NCBI RefSeq assembly: GCF_022539505.1
Contig: NC_061508.1
Location: forward strand, 264,374,736-264,438,735
Source: Lolium rigidum
Taxonomy: Eukaryota; Streptophyta; Magnoliopsida; Poales; Poaceae
Reading direction: 5' to 3'
DNA: 64,000 nucleotides
The position numbers and the translations under genes were made by a program. The notes beneath the pieces are model-generated. The model was not told the origin of the DNA and made no database searches. It worked only from the letters and a program-made list of their open reading frames with translations. Positions 11,800 through 22,634 of this stretch are shown here, one piece after another (position 1 is the stretch's first letter; each line of letters starts with the position of its first letter).

Positions 11800-13180
11800 T
11801 TTTTTAACACTGGAGCACTACAACAAATTAACACTGAAGCATCTACAATACATCAAACAAAACCTGGTGCATCAATACGGTGGCATTATTAACCTAGAGC
11901 ATCAATACAACAAATATTATTAACCTGGAGCATCTACAACAAATTAACCTGGAGAATCTACAATACATCAAACAAAACCTGGAGCAATCACCTGGAGCAC
12001 TACAACAAACCTGGAGCATCTTTTTAACCAAGCTGTTAGCATATTTAGTGCAGCCAAGGCGGTAGCTAATGACTTAGAAAAATGACTTCAATAGTAGGCG
12101 GTAGCATTTCATTCAAAATCAACTAGGCGGTATCATTTCATGATTAGCTTGTTCATTTTTTCATTTGTATTAAAAAACCTAACAAATCCTAGCTAGCGGT
12201 AGCAATAAAGAACATCAACATATAAAATTCCGAGAGATAATTAAATAGCGAAGCTTGAGCATCATATGGAAATGCTAGTGTCTTCAAATGAAAATGCTAT
12301 TACTCATAATTACTTAAATTTTTGGTAGATAATTACTTAAATTTAAAAAGGCGGTATATGCTTCTTCATAACCAAGAATACAAGCTTATAGAGCAAGCCA
12401 ACCGGTAGCTACTGCCAACATGTGAGCATGAGCATCATTTACGGACGAGAGAAACAACAACAACATTAGCTTGTTCATTTTTATTTTTATTCCCAAATAG
12501 TAGGTTGTAGCTTGTTCATTCAAATAGTAGGCGGTAGCTTTTTTATCTCTAAATTCAAACAGCGGCATTTCATGTACTAGTAGCATTATTATCTTGAAAC
12601 CCCAAGCGGTAATGGTATATCATGACATGTGACCGGTAGCTACTGCCAACATATTCATGAAAGCATCATCCAATGCATTATTTGGGGAAGCAAAATTGGG
12701 CTGCTATAGGATCATAGGCATTCATAGGTTTGGGAAGTGGCCCCTAGCATCACCAAGCTATTAAACCACAACCAAAGCATCAATCATCATAATCTACTAA
12801 GATTCAGATTATAATGGATATTTACCAACAATTACTTGGCATCCGGCCATTCATTCTATGCAAACAAATTGAATCATTATGAATACATAGTTCATCAATA
12901 AATAGTTCCGGTAATTCATACTTGACTCTCTGTTAACCCTCTTTTAAACATTTTCAAAATTCTTATCATCTGTCTAAATCAAAATTCATCTTGACCATCA
13001 AATTTCTATTTGACTAACACATCAAAATTCATAAATTGAATGTCCACATAAGCTATAGCAGCACTACATCAAAATTCATACTGACCATCAAAATTCTATT
13101 TGACTATATGTATATGCAACATTGTCAATTGCTCAATCAAAATTAACTACATCACCGGCAAGAAATTAAGCAAATTGAGA
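11800..13180. other. AT-rich non-coding CACTA spacer with degenerate internal repeats
   Basis: No credible gene. 11808-12025 holds about eight degenerate units of the form ACCTGGAGCATCTACAACAAA. 12040-12640 holds about ten spaced copies of a GCGGTAG core, often AGGCGGTAGC. 13010-13110 has two similar ATCAAAATTCATA stretches. These look like CACTA-internal diverged repeats. Confidence 0.6.
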
Positions 13181-13184
13181 ACCA

Positions 13185-13545
13185 AATTGAGAGGCATAGG
13201 GGAGAGGGAGGGAGGCATAGGGGAGAGGGAGGGGCCGGGGCACGGGGGAGAGGGAGGGAGGCACAAGGGAGAGGGAGGGAGGCACGGGGGAGAGGGAGGG
13301 ATCTCACCGACGGCGGCGCTAGGCGGTGATGGCGAGCGCGGGCGATGGTCCTCCTCCTCCTCCTCCTGCTGCTCGCGGCGCGGGCGGGGTGGTCCTCCTC
13401 CTCCTGCTCGCGGCGTGTGCGGGGTGGTCCTCCTCCTCCTGCTCGCGGCGTGGGCGGGGTGGTCCTCCTCCTCCTCCTCTTCCTCCTGCTCGGTGGTGCT
13501 AGGCGGCGGTGGCGAGTGCTAGGCGGCGGTGGAAGCTAGGGTTCG
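13185..13545. repeat. Purine-rich minisatellite followed by CCT/GCTCGCGGCG repeats
   Basis: 13190-13310 carries units of GGGAGAGGGAGGGAGGCA on the plus strand. 13345-13500 carries repeats of TCCTCCTCCTCCTGCTCGCGGCG-GGGCGGGGTGG. Long open frames here on both strands are low-complexity by-products. The block may be the leader of the minus-strand second gene or simple-sequence expansion. Confidence 0.75.
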
Positions 13546-13614
13546 TCACGCGGATACGAATGGGGAAGAGAGAGATGGGGGAAGAGCGAACCGCTCATTT
13601 CACCAAGTCAGTAA

Positions 13615-13745
13615 ATTCTGTGGCGCACCTAGTTGTGCATGCGCCATAGAATTCCTTAATTCTGTGGCGCACCAAGCGGGACATGCGCCACAGAATTAGG
13701 AATTCTATGGCGCATGCGGTACTAGGTGCGCCACGAAGCTGCTGA
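13615..13745. repeat. Internal block of CACTA subterminal-type repeats
   Basis: Two to three hairpin units with GTGGCGCAC / GTGCGCCAC, the same type as at both ends of the transposon, lie about 7 kb from the left end and 5 kb from the right end. They divide the element into a transposase half and a second-gene half. Confidence 0.75.
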
Positions 13746-13786
13746 CTTAGTAAACAAGCTGGGCTAATGTTGTGTTCTGTCGAAAC

Positions 13787-13858
13787 ACGGCATTAGCCCG
13801 ATGGTTAAGCCTGCTTGGTAGGCTTGGGTAACCCGAGGTTCGAACCCTGGTTGCCCCT
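13787..13858 (+). ncRNA. tRNA-like sequence with A-box and B-box, probably SINE- or pseudo-tRNA-derived
   Basis: ATTAGCCCGATGGTTAAGC resembles a Pol III A-box and GGTTCGAACCC is a near-perfect B-box and T-arm. The anticodon arm is a perfect 5-6 bp stem (AAGCCT/AGGCTT) with a 7 nt loop GCTTGGT. The acceptor stem pairs at only about four of seven positions and position 33 is C, so a working tRNA is unlikely. A T-rich tract follows at 13859-13876, as after a Pol III unit. A 9 bp inverted repeat (GGGCTAATG at 13761, CATTAGCCC at 13791) overlaps its 5' half. Confidence 0.5.
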
Positions 13859-13949
13859 ACTTTTTCCCTTTTTAAAAATGTTTTTGTTACATTTTCAAGA
13901 AACAACACAACATTTAATAATAATTACTAGAGATTTTCAATTACAAATT

Positions 13950-14023
13950 ACTTGTCTCACACACACATGTTCTTGTCTCTCTCACACACACATGCATGTA
14001 CTTGTCACACACACATACACCAA
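13950..14023 (+). repeat. CA-rich microsatellite (CACACACATG-CTTGTC units)
   Basis: Three imperfect units of CTTGTCTCTCACACACACATG. Simple sequence between the two CACTA genes. Confidence 0.8.
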
Positions 14024-14176
14024 AAAAAGATCTTCTTCGTCCCGGCTCCGAGCTCTAGCGTCTCTTCGCAATCTTCTTGCCCTTTCGGTTGTTGGCGGTT
14101 GAATACTTTATGCCGGCCACCTTGAGATTTCTTCGCGTGAATGGACAACCTTTAGAGGGTAGGGAGGTCTTCCTTC

Positions 14177-17100
14177 TTACTTTACTAGTAGTAGGCATGT
14201 CGAAGTGCTGTCGAATTCCTCCTCCATCTTCGGGTCACCGTTCTTGTCCAAGTCTTCCTCGTTGGCGTCTCCTTGCATTCCTATGATGCTCCTCTTGCCC
14301 CTCCTCACGACAACACGGCTAGGCCTCGACGGATCGGTGATGAAGAAGCATTGGTCAACTTGGCTACCGAGTACCCATGGCTCATTTTTCGCGGATGCGT
14401 TCTTCGATTTTGCATCGGGTATAACCATGGTTGTGAAATATCGGCCTTCTTTTTCGACCTTCTTGGCCCATCTCACACGAAACATTGGCACCGTCTCTCC
14501 ACGGTAATTGAGCTCCCATATCTCCTCGATCCTTCCAAAAAATCTTTCCTTGACATTAGTCTCGTCATCGGCGTATGACGGCATAGTTACTCCTGAGTTT
14601 TGATTTTCACTATTTCTGTCCTTTTCCTCGGTGTAGAATACTGTAACCGTTGATGTCGTACCCACGATAGGTCCTTACGTTATGCGCGGGTCCCTGTGAT
14701 AAGGTGTATATGAGTTTTTCATCTTCGGTAGAAGGCGTATTTCTACGTGCTTCAACCGGTTGAGTTTGCTTGAACCAACGCGTGAAGGCTGGAGTTGTGC
14801 TTTTTGGTTACGTCTCCCATCTTCCTCGGTCGGCCCATATCGATGTAATTCTGCTCGACCATGCTTTTGTGCTCTTGCACGAAAGGTTCGGTCAGTTTTA
14901 AGTGTTGTAGCGCGACCCGGTGAGCCTGTCAAAGTCGTCGCGTCGATTTTCAATGCCGACATGGACTGAGCGGTAGCCCTCGCGGTGACCGACTCCAGCG
15001 AGCCTCCCGAGGTGCGTCTGGGTGGTAGACCAACATGATCCTCGTCGTCCTCGGTGCTTAGATAATTCTGGCGGAAGGAGATGCACTCGTAGGTTAGAAA
15101 CCCCTTGGCCATGCTTGCGTACGGACGGGCCCTATTGCGAACGTATCCTTTCATGACACCGTTACGCCTTTCGAAAGGCATCATGTTGTGGAGGAACGTT
15201 GGGCCGAGCTGCTTGATGTCTTCAACGACATGGAGAAGGAGATGGACGCATATATCACGGAATGCGGGCGGGAAGTAAATCTCGAGCTCACATAGTATCA
15301 CCACGATCTCATCCTGTAGCATCTTGAGCTGCCTCACGCCGATCGACTTCCTGGTGATAACGTCAAAAAAGTTGCATAGGCCAAACAGCGTATCACGGAC
15401 GTGCTCGTCCATTATGCCTCGGATCGCAACGGGAAGTATCTGCGTCATTAGCACGTGGCAATCGTGAGACTTCATCCCGGTGAACCTCTTCTTCGCTACG
15501 TCCGGATATACTGCTTATATTCCCCGAGTAACCGTGAGGAACTTTCACTCCTAGGAGGCACACGAAAAAGCTGCTCGAGCTCCTCCGGACTCGTTGTGAA
15601 GCGAGCGGCGGGAAGCTGCACCGCGTTCTTCTTAGCCCTTTTACGGAGACGTTGAGTCCCTTCCGTCGATCATCATCATCATCATCATCATCATCGTCGG
15701 TATCGGGGCTTGAAGATCTTTCCTGATGCCAAAATGTTTAAGATCGTATCTTGCTTTCGGTCCATCCTTGGACTTTTACGAGTTGCAAAGAGTGCCAAGC
15801 GGACTCTCGGTAACGTTCTTCGTAATGTGCATGACATCGAGGCTGTGGGGCGTGTGGAGGACCTTCCGGTACTCCAAGTCGTGGAAAACAGACCTCGCTT
15901 TCCATACACCGAGCGGCGGCTGCGGCTTCGGTCGCTTCTTTCCCGGCGCTGGGCACTCCTTCCAATTTTTCGAGAAGATCATCGATTTCTGCGCCGCTCC
16001 TCGGGCGTGGGGGTCCATCGGGCTCATCTTTACCATTGAACGGATCACCGCGTTTTCTCCACGGGTGATCCAAGCGAAGCCACCTTCGAGCACACAGGTA
16101 GACGGTTTTCGAGGACCGGGATCCCTTGGTAGTTGTAGATGCGGGGTATCGTCCATGCACTTCACACGGCCGTTGAATCCGTGGCCCACACAGGCGGATA
16201 CATATGCGTAACCGGGATAGTCCGTGACCGTCGTGATCAACGCGGCTCTCATATCGAAATAAGTTCTAGTGTAGGCGTCCCACGTACGGGGTGGCGTCTT
16301 CCACAACGTGTCTAACTCCTCTTTCGGCAGCCCGAGATACAAATGCATGTCGACACCTGGTTGTTTCGGCCCCTGAATGAGAATACTCGGGTGTATGTAC
16401 CTTTGCTTGGTGCACGGCCACGGGGGTAGGTTGTAAGGCCATACAAACACGGGCCGGGTGCTATGCGTGCTACTGCGGTTGCCGAACGGATTGAGTCCAT
16501 CGGTGCTCATACCCGGCTGATGTTCCTTGCGTCGCCCCCGAACCTAGGGAAGGCGATGTCCAATGTTTGCCATTGTCCGGCGTACGAAGGGTGTGTCGGC
16601 ATATAGCCCATCTCCGGATCTTCTTCGGGCTTCTGCCTTTCCTCGTGCCATTGCATGAGCTTTGCTTCCTTAGGGTCCACGAAATACCGCTGCGGACGGG
16701 GAGTGATAGGAAAGTACCATACCACCTTTCGAGGTACCTTCTTGTTCCCAACCTTGTACCGTCCGTGGCCACACACCGGACATGTGGTTCTGTCCTTGTA
16801 CTCGCACCTATAAATCACACAATCATTAATGCGGGCGTGGTATTTTTCGTGCGGTAGGTCAAGGGGACACACGACTTTCTTGGCCTCCTCGGTACTACTT
16901 GGCAATGTGTTCCCCTCCGGGAGACGATCGTGCCAGAATTTTAAGCTCTTGCTTGAAGCTGGAATCGGTCCACTTGTTACTGCGTCTTCATCTGCGGGTA
17001 ATCAAGCGTTACATGCAAGCGCGTATCCTGCGGACGACACCCGGGAAAGATCGGAGTCATCCCGTCTTTCTCCATTTGCGACAGCTTGGCTCTCTCTCTA

Positions 17101-17557
17101 GCTGCAACTCTATCGTTGCTCGTCTCCTGGAGGAGAAGATCTTGAACATGAGAGTCCCGCAAGGCCGAAATTAGCGTGGTCGCGCCGGAATCTTCTTCTT
17201 CATCATGATGATGTTCTCCGCCGGCATCTTCTTCTTCATGATGATCTTCTCCGTCGACTTCTTCTTCATGATGATAGTCCCCGTCGGCATGATGATAGTC
17301 TTCTTCATGATGATAGTCATCTCGCTCGACATGGTCTTCATGCGCACCATTTGATGGGGCCGGCCGCGCTGGTTGTCTTGCATGAAACCGCGCCTCGGCG
17401 GGTGCTCCTCCGGTTGTCCGGAATCGGGGTTGATCCGGCGCTCGAGTTTGCATGATCGACACGGACATCTTATCTGGCGCCTATTGTTCCGAATCATGTC
17501 CTCCTTCGCGTCTATCTTGTATCTAGAGATTCGAGCGGAACTCATCGAGAGGACCAT
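14177..17557 (-). pseudogene. CACTA transposase (TNP2/TNPD type), several frameshifts
   Basis: The start at 17557 or 17545 (MSSARISRYKIDAKED) opens a Transpos_assoc-like zinc-binding N-terminus with CPCRSCKLE. A His/Asp/Glu-rich tract follows (YHHEEDYHHADGDYHHEEE, 17330-17190). The conserved TNP2 core reads CVIYRCEYKDRTTCPVCGHG, VPRKVVWYFPITPRPQRYF, STDGLNPFGNRSSTHSTRP, GPKQPGVDMHLYLGLPKEEL and LHTPHSLDVMHITKNV. It continues with a DUF4218-type region (MKSHDCHVLMTQILPVAIRG) and ends with a DUF4216-type region (PMFRVRWAKKVEKEGRYF, then SQVDQCFFITDP). The product would cut at the CACTA ends. Frame changes near 17450, 16970, 15780, 15480 and 14670 leave it without one open frame; some could be introns, but not all. 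Confidence 0.9.
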
Positions 17558-17671
17558 GCTTGCCTGCAAATGGTATACATAGAACAGGAAATTAGAACCG
17601 CACCAAATGCACACACATGCATGGGCCGTACCTCTCCTCAAGGTATTACATGGAGTGGAAAAATTCGGCAT

Positions 17672-18119
17672 GACCTCTCCTCAAAGTAGGACATATGGGT
17701 AGTGCAAAACTTGCCGAAACGGAAATGAATCAACATTTCGGCAAACATCCATGCACCACACCGGCACACACACAAGCGCTTCACCTGCAACAAGCATCCA
17801 TACACACGACGGCCACACAAGATCTACAAGCATATGCATGTCTCCTCCAAGCATATGTATGTCTCCTCCAACTACTCACCTTCTAGATTCGATACCGAGA
17901 CGAGACCGCGATCGATGACTTCGAGAGGAGGAGAGAGTATGGAGAGCCTTCTCCTCAACTCCAATTAAGTATCAACCAAAGTAAGTGCAATAAATACCCA
18001 AGCAAGTGAAAAGTGGAGTCAAAATGGTATGAGAGAGAAGGGGGGACGAGCTAGATGGAGGAAGAAGAATGGCTTGTGTAGTGTGGTAGGTGGGAGGTTG
18101 CTCACTTTTGTAGATCTGG
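17672..18119. other. 5' flank of the CACTA transposase gene
   Basis: No gene. It holds ACACA-rich and CATATG-CATGTCTCCTCCA direct repeats (17832-17868) and presumably the promoter and leader of the minus-strand transposase. No convincing TATA box was picked. Confidence 0.5.
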
Positions 18120-18531
18120 TTCGCTAATTCTGTGGCGCACCAACCACGGTGCGCCACGGAATAGCTTATTTACTGTGGCGCACCGAGCGCAGTGCGCCAC
18201 GAGAATAACTTATTTACGTGGCGCACACAAGACGGTGCGCCACGAGAATACCTTATTTTTGTGGCGCACTGTTGCCGTGCGCCACGGAAGAAGTAATTTA
18301 CTGTGGCGCACCGAGGTTTGTGCGCCATAGAAATTGTAAAACCAATGATTGGGGGTGACGGGGTGTGGGGCCCACCAAGTTTTTGTGGCGCACGGTTTAG
18401 TAGTGCGCCACAAAATTAAGCTATTTCTGTGGCGCACCGAGCTTGGTGCGCCACAAAATAAGTTTCTGTGGCGCACTCAAAACGGTGCGCCACAGAACTA
18501 AGCTTCGCCTATAAGGGTTTTCCTACTAGTG
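18120..18531. repeat. Right subterminal repeats and TIR of the 12 kb CACTA
   Basis: About eight hairpin units pair GTGGCGCAC with GTGCGCCAC at about 50 bp intervals, ending in TTTTCCTACTAGTG at 18531. The array is denser than at the left end. Confidence 0.9.
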
Positions 18532-19420
18532 CGACATTCACATGACACCACTAGAAGAATAACACCACAACTTAAATATCAAACCATTGAATATTACCCA
18601 ACATAATTCACTACTAACATTTACACTTCACCCATGTCCTCAAGAACTAAACGAACTACGCACGAGGCATCATATGGAACATGATCAGAGGTGATATGAT
18701 GATGAATAACAATCTGAACATAAGCCTTGGTTCAATGGTTTCTATCAATAGCATCAATAACAAGTAGAAATCAATACCGGGAGAGTTTCCCCTATCAAAC
18801 AATCAAGATCCAACCCTAATTGTTACAGCGGTGACGAGGTGCAGCGGTGGAGATGATGGTGATGATGATCCCAATGATGTCCAGCTCGATGACGGTGACG
18901 ATGGCGTCAATTTCCCCCTCCGGGAGGGAATTTCCCCGGCGGATTTCAGCCTGCCGGAGAGCTCTTTTCTCTTTGGTGTTTTCTGCCCCGCAGAGGCGGC
19001 TGTGACTCTTCGCGATTATCCTCTGGAGCTTAGGTTTTCGGGACGAAGAAGTACGCGAAGGAGAGGAGGCCAGAGGGGGCTGTGGGCCCCCTCCCCACAA
19101 GGCGGCGCGGCCAGGGCTTGGCCCGCGCCGGCCTATGGCGGGGCCCATGGCGGCCCTCCTCGGCTCCTCCTTTTGGCTATCTTCGTCTTCTGGAAAAATA
19201 GGATTTTCAGTATAATTCCCGTCAATTGCTGATCTTCCGAAATATTGCATTCTGACGGTGCTTTTTCCAGCAGAATCCTGACTCCGGTGCGCGATTCTCC
19301 AATAGTCATGAAACATGAAAAATAGATGATATAACATAAGTATCATCTCTAAATATGAAAAGATATCAATGAATAACAGTAAATTATGATATAAAATAGT
19401 GATGCAAAATGGACGTATCA
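18532..19420 (-). repeat. 5' LTR of Athila copy 1, 5' portion
   Basis: Minus-strand LTR start TGATACGTCC at 19420; collinear with 26891-27790. It contains a GC-rich segment with a partly decayed inverted repeat (19100-19137). CGA at 18532-18534 is the CACTA target duplication. Confidence 0.92.
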
Positions 19421-19425
19421 CCTCA

Positions 19426-21302
19426 CTAAATTCTCTCATGTCTTCTTTGGTGGCTAATGAGACTAAGGAATTCACTCTCTCACTTTTCATTATATCACTC
19501 ACGACATTACAATTCTCTCGCCTATCTAAAGAAGCATCATCTAAGTTTACTTCAACTTTCTGACGAGATTCATTGACAATTTGCTATGGTGACATAGGCT
19601 GTAGATTGATTTTCTTGCCCTTGAACTCCAAGTGATATATATTGGCACGGCCATTGTGCTGCACAGAACGGACATAGAGCCAAGGCCGACCCAGTAGTAG
19701 GTGACACACCGTCATAGGAACCACATCAAAATCAATGGAATCCTTATACGGTACAATCGCAAATTCAACACGCACCATGTGGTTTACCTTCATCTCACCA
19801 TTGTCGCTCAACCACTGAATATAGTATGGATGCGGGTGCGGTAGATACTTCAACTTCAGCTTGGTACACAACTCCTTGCTTGCTAAATTGCGGCAACTCC
19901 CACCATCAATAATGACCTTGCAAGCCTTGTCAGGACCAACTAAAGCCTTTGTTTGGAACAAATTGCAGCGCTGAGTAGATGCACTAGGCAACACATTGAG
20001 AGCACGCTGATACACAACAATAGTGCGAGCTTGAGACGGATAAGCATCTACACCATCACTGTCATAATCATCATCTTCTGGAGCATTTGGATCAACACCG
20101 TCTCCAGTCTCATACTCATTGTCCTCATTAACAATCATGACCTTGCGGTTAAGACAATCCCTCCTAAAGTGACCCTTGCCACCACATGTATGGCAATTCA
20201 CATCGCGGTTGTGTGCTGTAGACATGCTAGAACCACTCGTACTTGCAGCAGATTCGGACTTCTTTGTGTTGCACACATTGGAGACCGGTTTGCTAGGCGG
20301 ACTAGAATAAGGTGTGGAGCGCGTAGATGGCGGCGCGCCGTTGATGGAGGCGCCCGAGGCGTGAAGCGCCCAGCTCCCGTCGTACGGCCTTTAACCTTAG
20401 CTTCGTCAGCCAACTGTGATTCAGCTTCTCTTGCATGATGTAGCAACTCATTCATAGTGGTGTAACTGTAATGACGAACAATGCCTTTGATATCATACTT
20501 CAAACCATTGAGAAAAACGAGTCATTGTCATCTCAAGGGATTCTTTGACACGACCACGCTGCATTATCATCTCCATCTCCATGTAATATTCATCAACAGT
20601 CTTCACACCTTGTCTCAATAGGGTCAACTTATCAAATATATTGCGCAAATAATTAGTGGGCACAAAACGATCATTCATTGCCGCCTTCATTGCACGCCAT
20701 GTGATAATAGGCGGTTCACCATCTTCTTCGCGAGCACTAACAAAACGATCCCACCAACGCAATGCAGAACCATCAAATTCGGAAGAAGCAAGCTTGATCT
20801 TCCTATCTTCAGTGTAATTATGTAAGCGCCACAACGTCTCAATCTTCAGCTCCCAAGTGAGGTATTCTTCAACATCAGCACCTCCTTCAAACTTAGGGAT
20901 GGAGAATTTAGGCTTACCCAATCCATCTTCTTCCTCAAACCCACGACCTGGACGTCGGAGTTCAGCAAACCCACGAGGACGATTACCACGTGGTGCACCA
21001 CGAGCATTATGTGCGTCATCTTGAAGCTCAGGATCTTCGTCGTCTTGTTGTTGTTGTTGTTGTTGGGTCAAATTCTCAACAGCTAGTCGCAAACCTAGAA
21101 GACTGCGTTGTATATCCGTCATTTGATCTTTCATTGTAGTGACGGTCTCACATGTAGTATCCAGCTTCTGGGAGATCCCTTGGACCTAAGTGCGGAATTC
21201 ACGTCGCATCTCATTACGAAGAGCCTCATACTCCCCCCATGTCATCAAATCCGCGGAGTTCTTGTTCTCCTGGTTAACAATTTTCTCATCACTAGCAGAC
21301 AT
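19426..21302 (-). pseudogene. Chromovirus gag and protease
   Basis: ATG at 21302 (MSASDEKIVNQENKN). A nonsense codon lies near 21187. Gag then reads FSIPKFEGGADVEEYLTWEL, FDGSALRWWDRFV and TWRAMKAAMNDRFVPTNYL, which is the retrotransposon-gag core. A frameshift follows near 20500. A CCHC zinc knuckle (CHTCGGKGHFRRDC) sits at about 20195. The aspartic protease appears as KVIIDGGSCRNLAS and later LLLGRPWL. A further nonsense codon lies at 19584 and the frame is then cut by the Athila LTR after KEDMREFSE. Gag packages the RNA and protease matures the polyprotein. Confidence 0.85.
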
Positions 21303-22224
21303 GGTTAGTAGGTTAGTGCACTAAATCAAAAATATATGGTGGTACTCTCACAACTCACTCAAAACTGATAAGAAAAGGAAATCTAACCGCTCCAAAGTGA
21401 ATTAGTATTGCTTACGACTTGTAGTGACAACTAGTGCACGGATGTAGCGAAGCGAATATCAAGGGTATAAGAACAAATCACACGGCAAAGCAGGATATAT
21501 GTGGGGTTGTAGGTGGGCTACCTATTTGCACCAATAACAAGCTCTAGCGCTGACCGTAGATAACCAATGATACTCACACAAGGCGATAAATGTGGCAATG
21601 CAACTATATGTATGGAAGGTTGCAATGCACTAGAGAGACGCTAGCAAAGATCGATGAGACAGACACAAGATTGCTCAACTACTGGTGCAGTAAAGTAAAC
21701 TTAGGCCTTCACTGGATTCTACTAGCACTTCACTTTTCTTTTTTGGATTTTTCTTGTTGTATAACACGCAGCTATGTAGCTCTTTTTTGCTTCTTTTCAA
21801 TTTTCTGTTTTTTTTTTGATTTTATGACTCAACTCCTTGATAACACGGCCAACAGATAATGCAAAGCACCAAAACCCTAATGAGCAGCCTGTCGAGCGGT
21901 AAAACTAGTCTCTTCTGGGGAAGTTCCTAGTCACTTATATCGAAAGGCTGTGGCTATGGTTTCGACAAACACAGTGTATGCTATGTGGACTCGGAGCAAC
22001 AAAAACTGACTCTAGATGAAAGCGGAAACACAAACCCTAACAATACTAGATAGAAGAAAAAGATACGCAGAACAACTACGAAAAGCCACTAAAACTCGAA
22101 ATTAGTGCAATCTAAGGCTATGGCGAACCCTAACCCTAACTTTTTATGGCTTTTTCTGGATAGGAAACACTCACAACTCAACTATGGGGTGGATTGTGGA
22201 TGGCTTACCGAGGAAACGCTGAAA
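21303..22224 (-). other. Chromovirus 5' leader between primer site and gag
   Basis: AT-rich with no conserved ORF on either strand. It contains poly-T/poly-A runs (21725-21830). It is the untranslated leader of the element. Confidence 0.6.
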
Positions 22225-22234
22225 TCTGATACCA
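22225..22234 (-). other. Chromovirus primer-binding site
   Basis: Minus strand TGGTATCAGA, complementary to the 3' end of initiator tRNA-Met, 3 bp from the LTR end TTATCA. Confidence 0.8.
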
Positions 22235-22624
22235 AGATGATAAGGGGTGGCCCGATCTTCTCAGTAAGCAACGGTGGTGATGATGATCACGGGATGAACA
22301 CAGCGGAGAATCACGGATGATGAAGTGGATGATAACTTGTATGACGCAACGAGATCTCTCGATTGGTCCCTGTCGCCAAAGCAACAGCTCTCAACCCTGC
22401 AAGATATTCGCAACTCCACACACTTGCGCACGTAGCCGAGCACCACGAAGCGGTAAGTTGCAACCTTCTAATTACCAATGGAACAGCAGATTACACAAGA
22501 CTTTCAGATCTACACCAATATCAAGCAATATGATGTAGGGAATTCAATAGTTTTGCAGACCAAACAACTAAGAACTAGGGTTTATGTTAAACGTGGTCTA
22601 AAGCAACTTTGGGGGCGTCCTGGG

Positions 22625-22634
22625 CACTTATATA
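22625..22634 (-). promoter_or_regulatory. Chromovirus LTR TATA box
   Basis: TATATAAGTG on the minus strand, about 390 bp before the LTR end, with the expected U3-R-U5 layout. It overlaps the stop codon of the LTR-encoded frame. Confidence 0.65.

Larger units (their letters stand above)
6551..18531 (-). mobile_element. CACTA (En/Spm-type) DNA transposon, about 12 kb, TIR CACTAGTAGGAAAA
   Basis: Left end CACTAGTAGGAAAA at 6551 and inverted right end TTTTCCTACTAGTG ending at 18531, flanked by the 3 bp duplication CGA (6548-6550 and 18532-18534). Both ends carry hairpin-forming GTGGCGCAC subterminal repeats. Three coding units lie on the minus strand: a transposase (17557-14177), a second long gene (11511-7696) and a small membrane-anchored ORF (7292-7056). 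It sits inside the 5' LTR of an Athila element and so is younger than that element. Frameshifts in both large genes make it non-autonomous as read, although the ends look intact and could be moved by a related transposase. Confidence 0.95.
1..19420 (-). mobile_element. Athila-like Ty3/gypsy retrotransposon, copy 1 (3' LTR outside window), split by a CACTA element
   Basis: On the minus strand the order is 5' LTR (19420-18532 continued at 6550-5945), primer-binding site (5933-5916), gag, protease, RT, RNase H, integrase (5829-1114), a small accessory ORF (808-311) and 3' untranslated DNA running off the left edge. LTR ends read TGATACG and TCATCA, the same as in the complete copy at 26891-37398, to which it is collinear. 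The primer site and an extra ORF after integrase are typical of the Athila lineage. The polyprotein has a nonsense codon at 5574-5572 and frameshifts near 3530 and 2840. It inserted into a chromovirus; CCTCA at 19421-19425 should be one copy of its target duplication. Confidence 0.9.

Noticed and set aside
13100..13539. Gly/Glu- and Ser/Leu-rich frames of 64-140 codons
   Set aside because: Direct translations of GGGAGAGG and TCCTCC repeats.
13787..13858. Functional tRNA gene
   Set aside because: The acceptor stem and D stem do not pair properly and position 33 is C. Kept only as tRNA-like.
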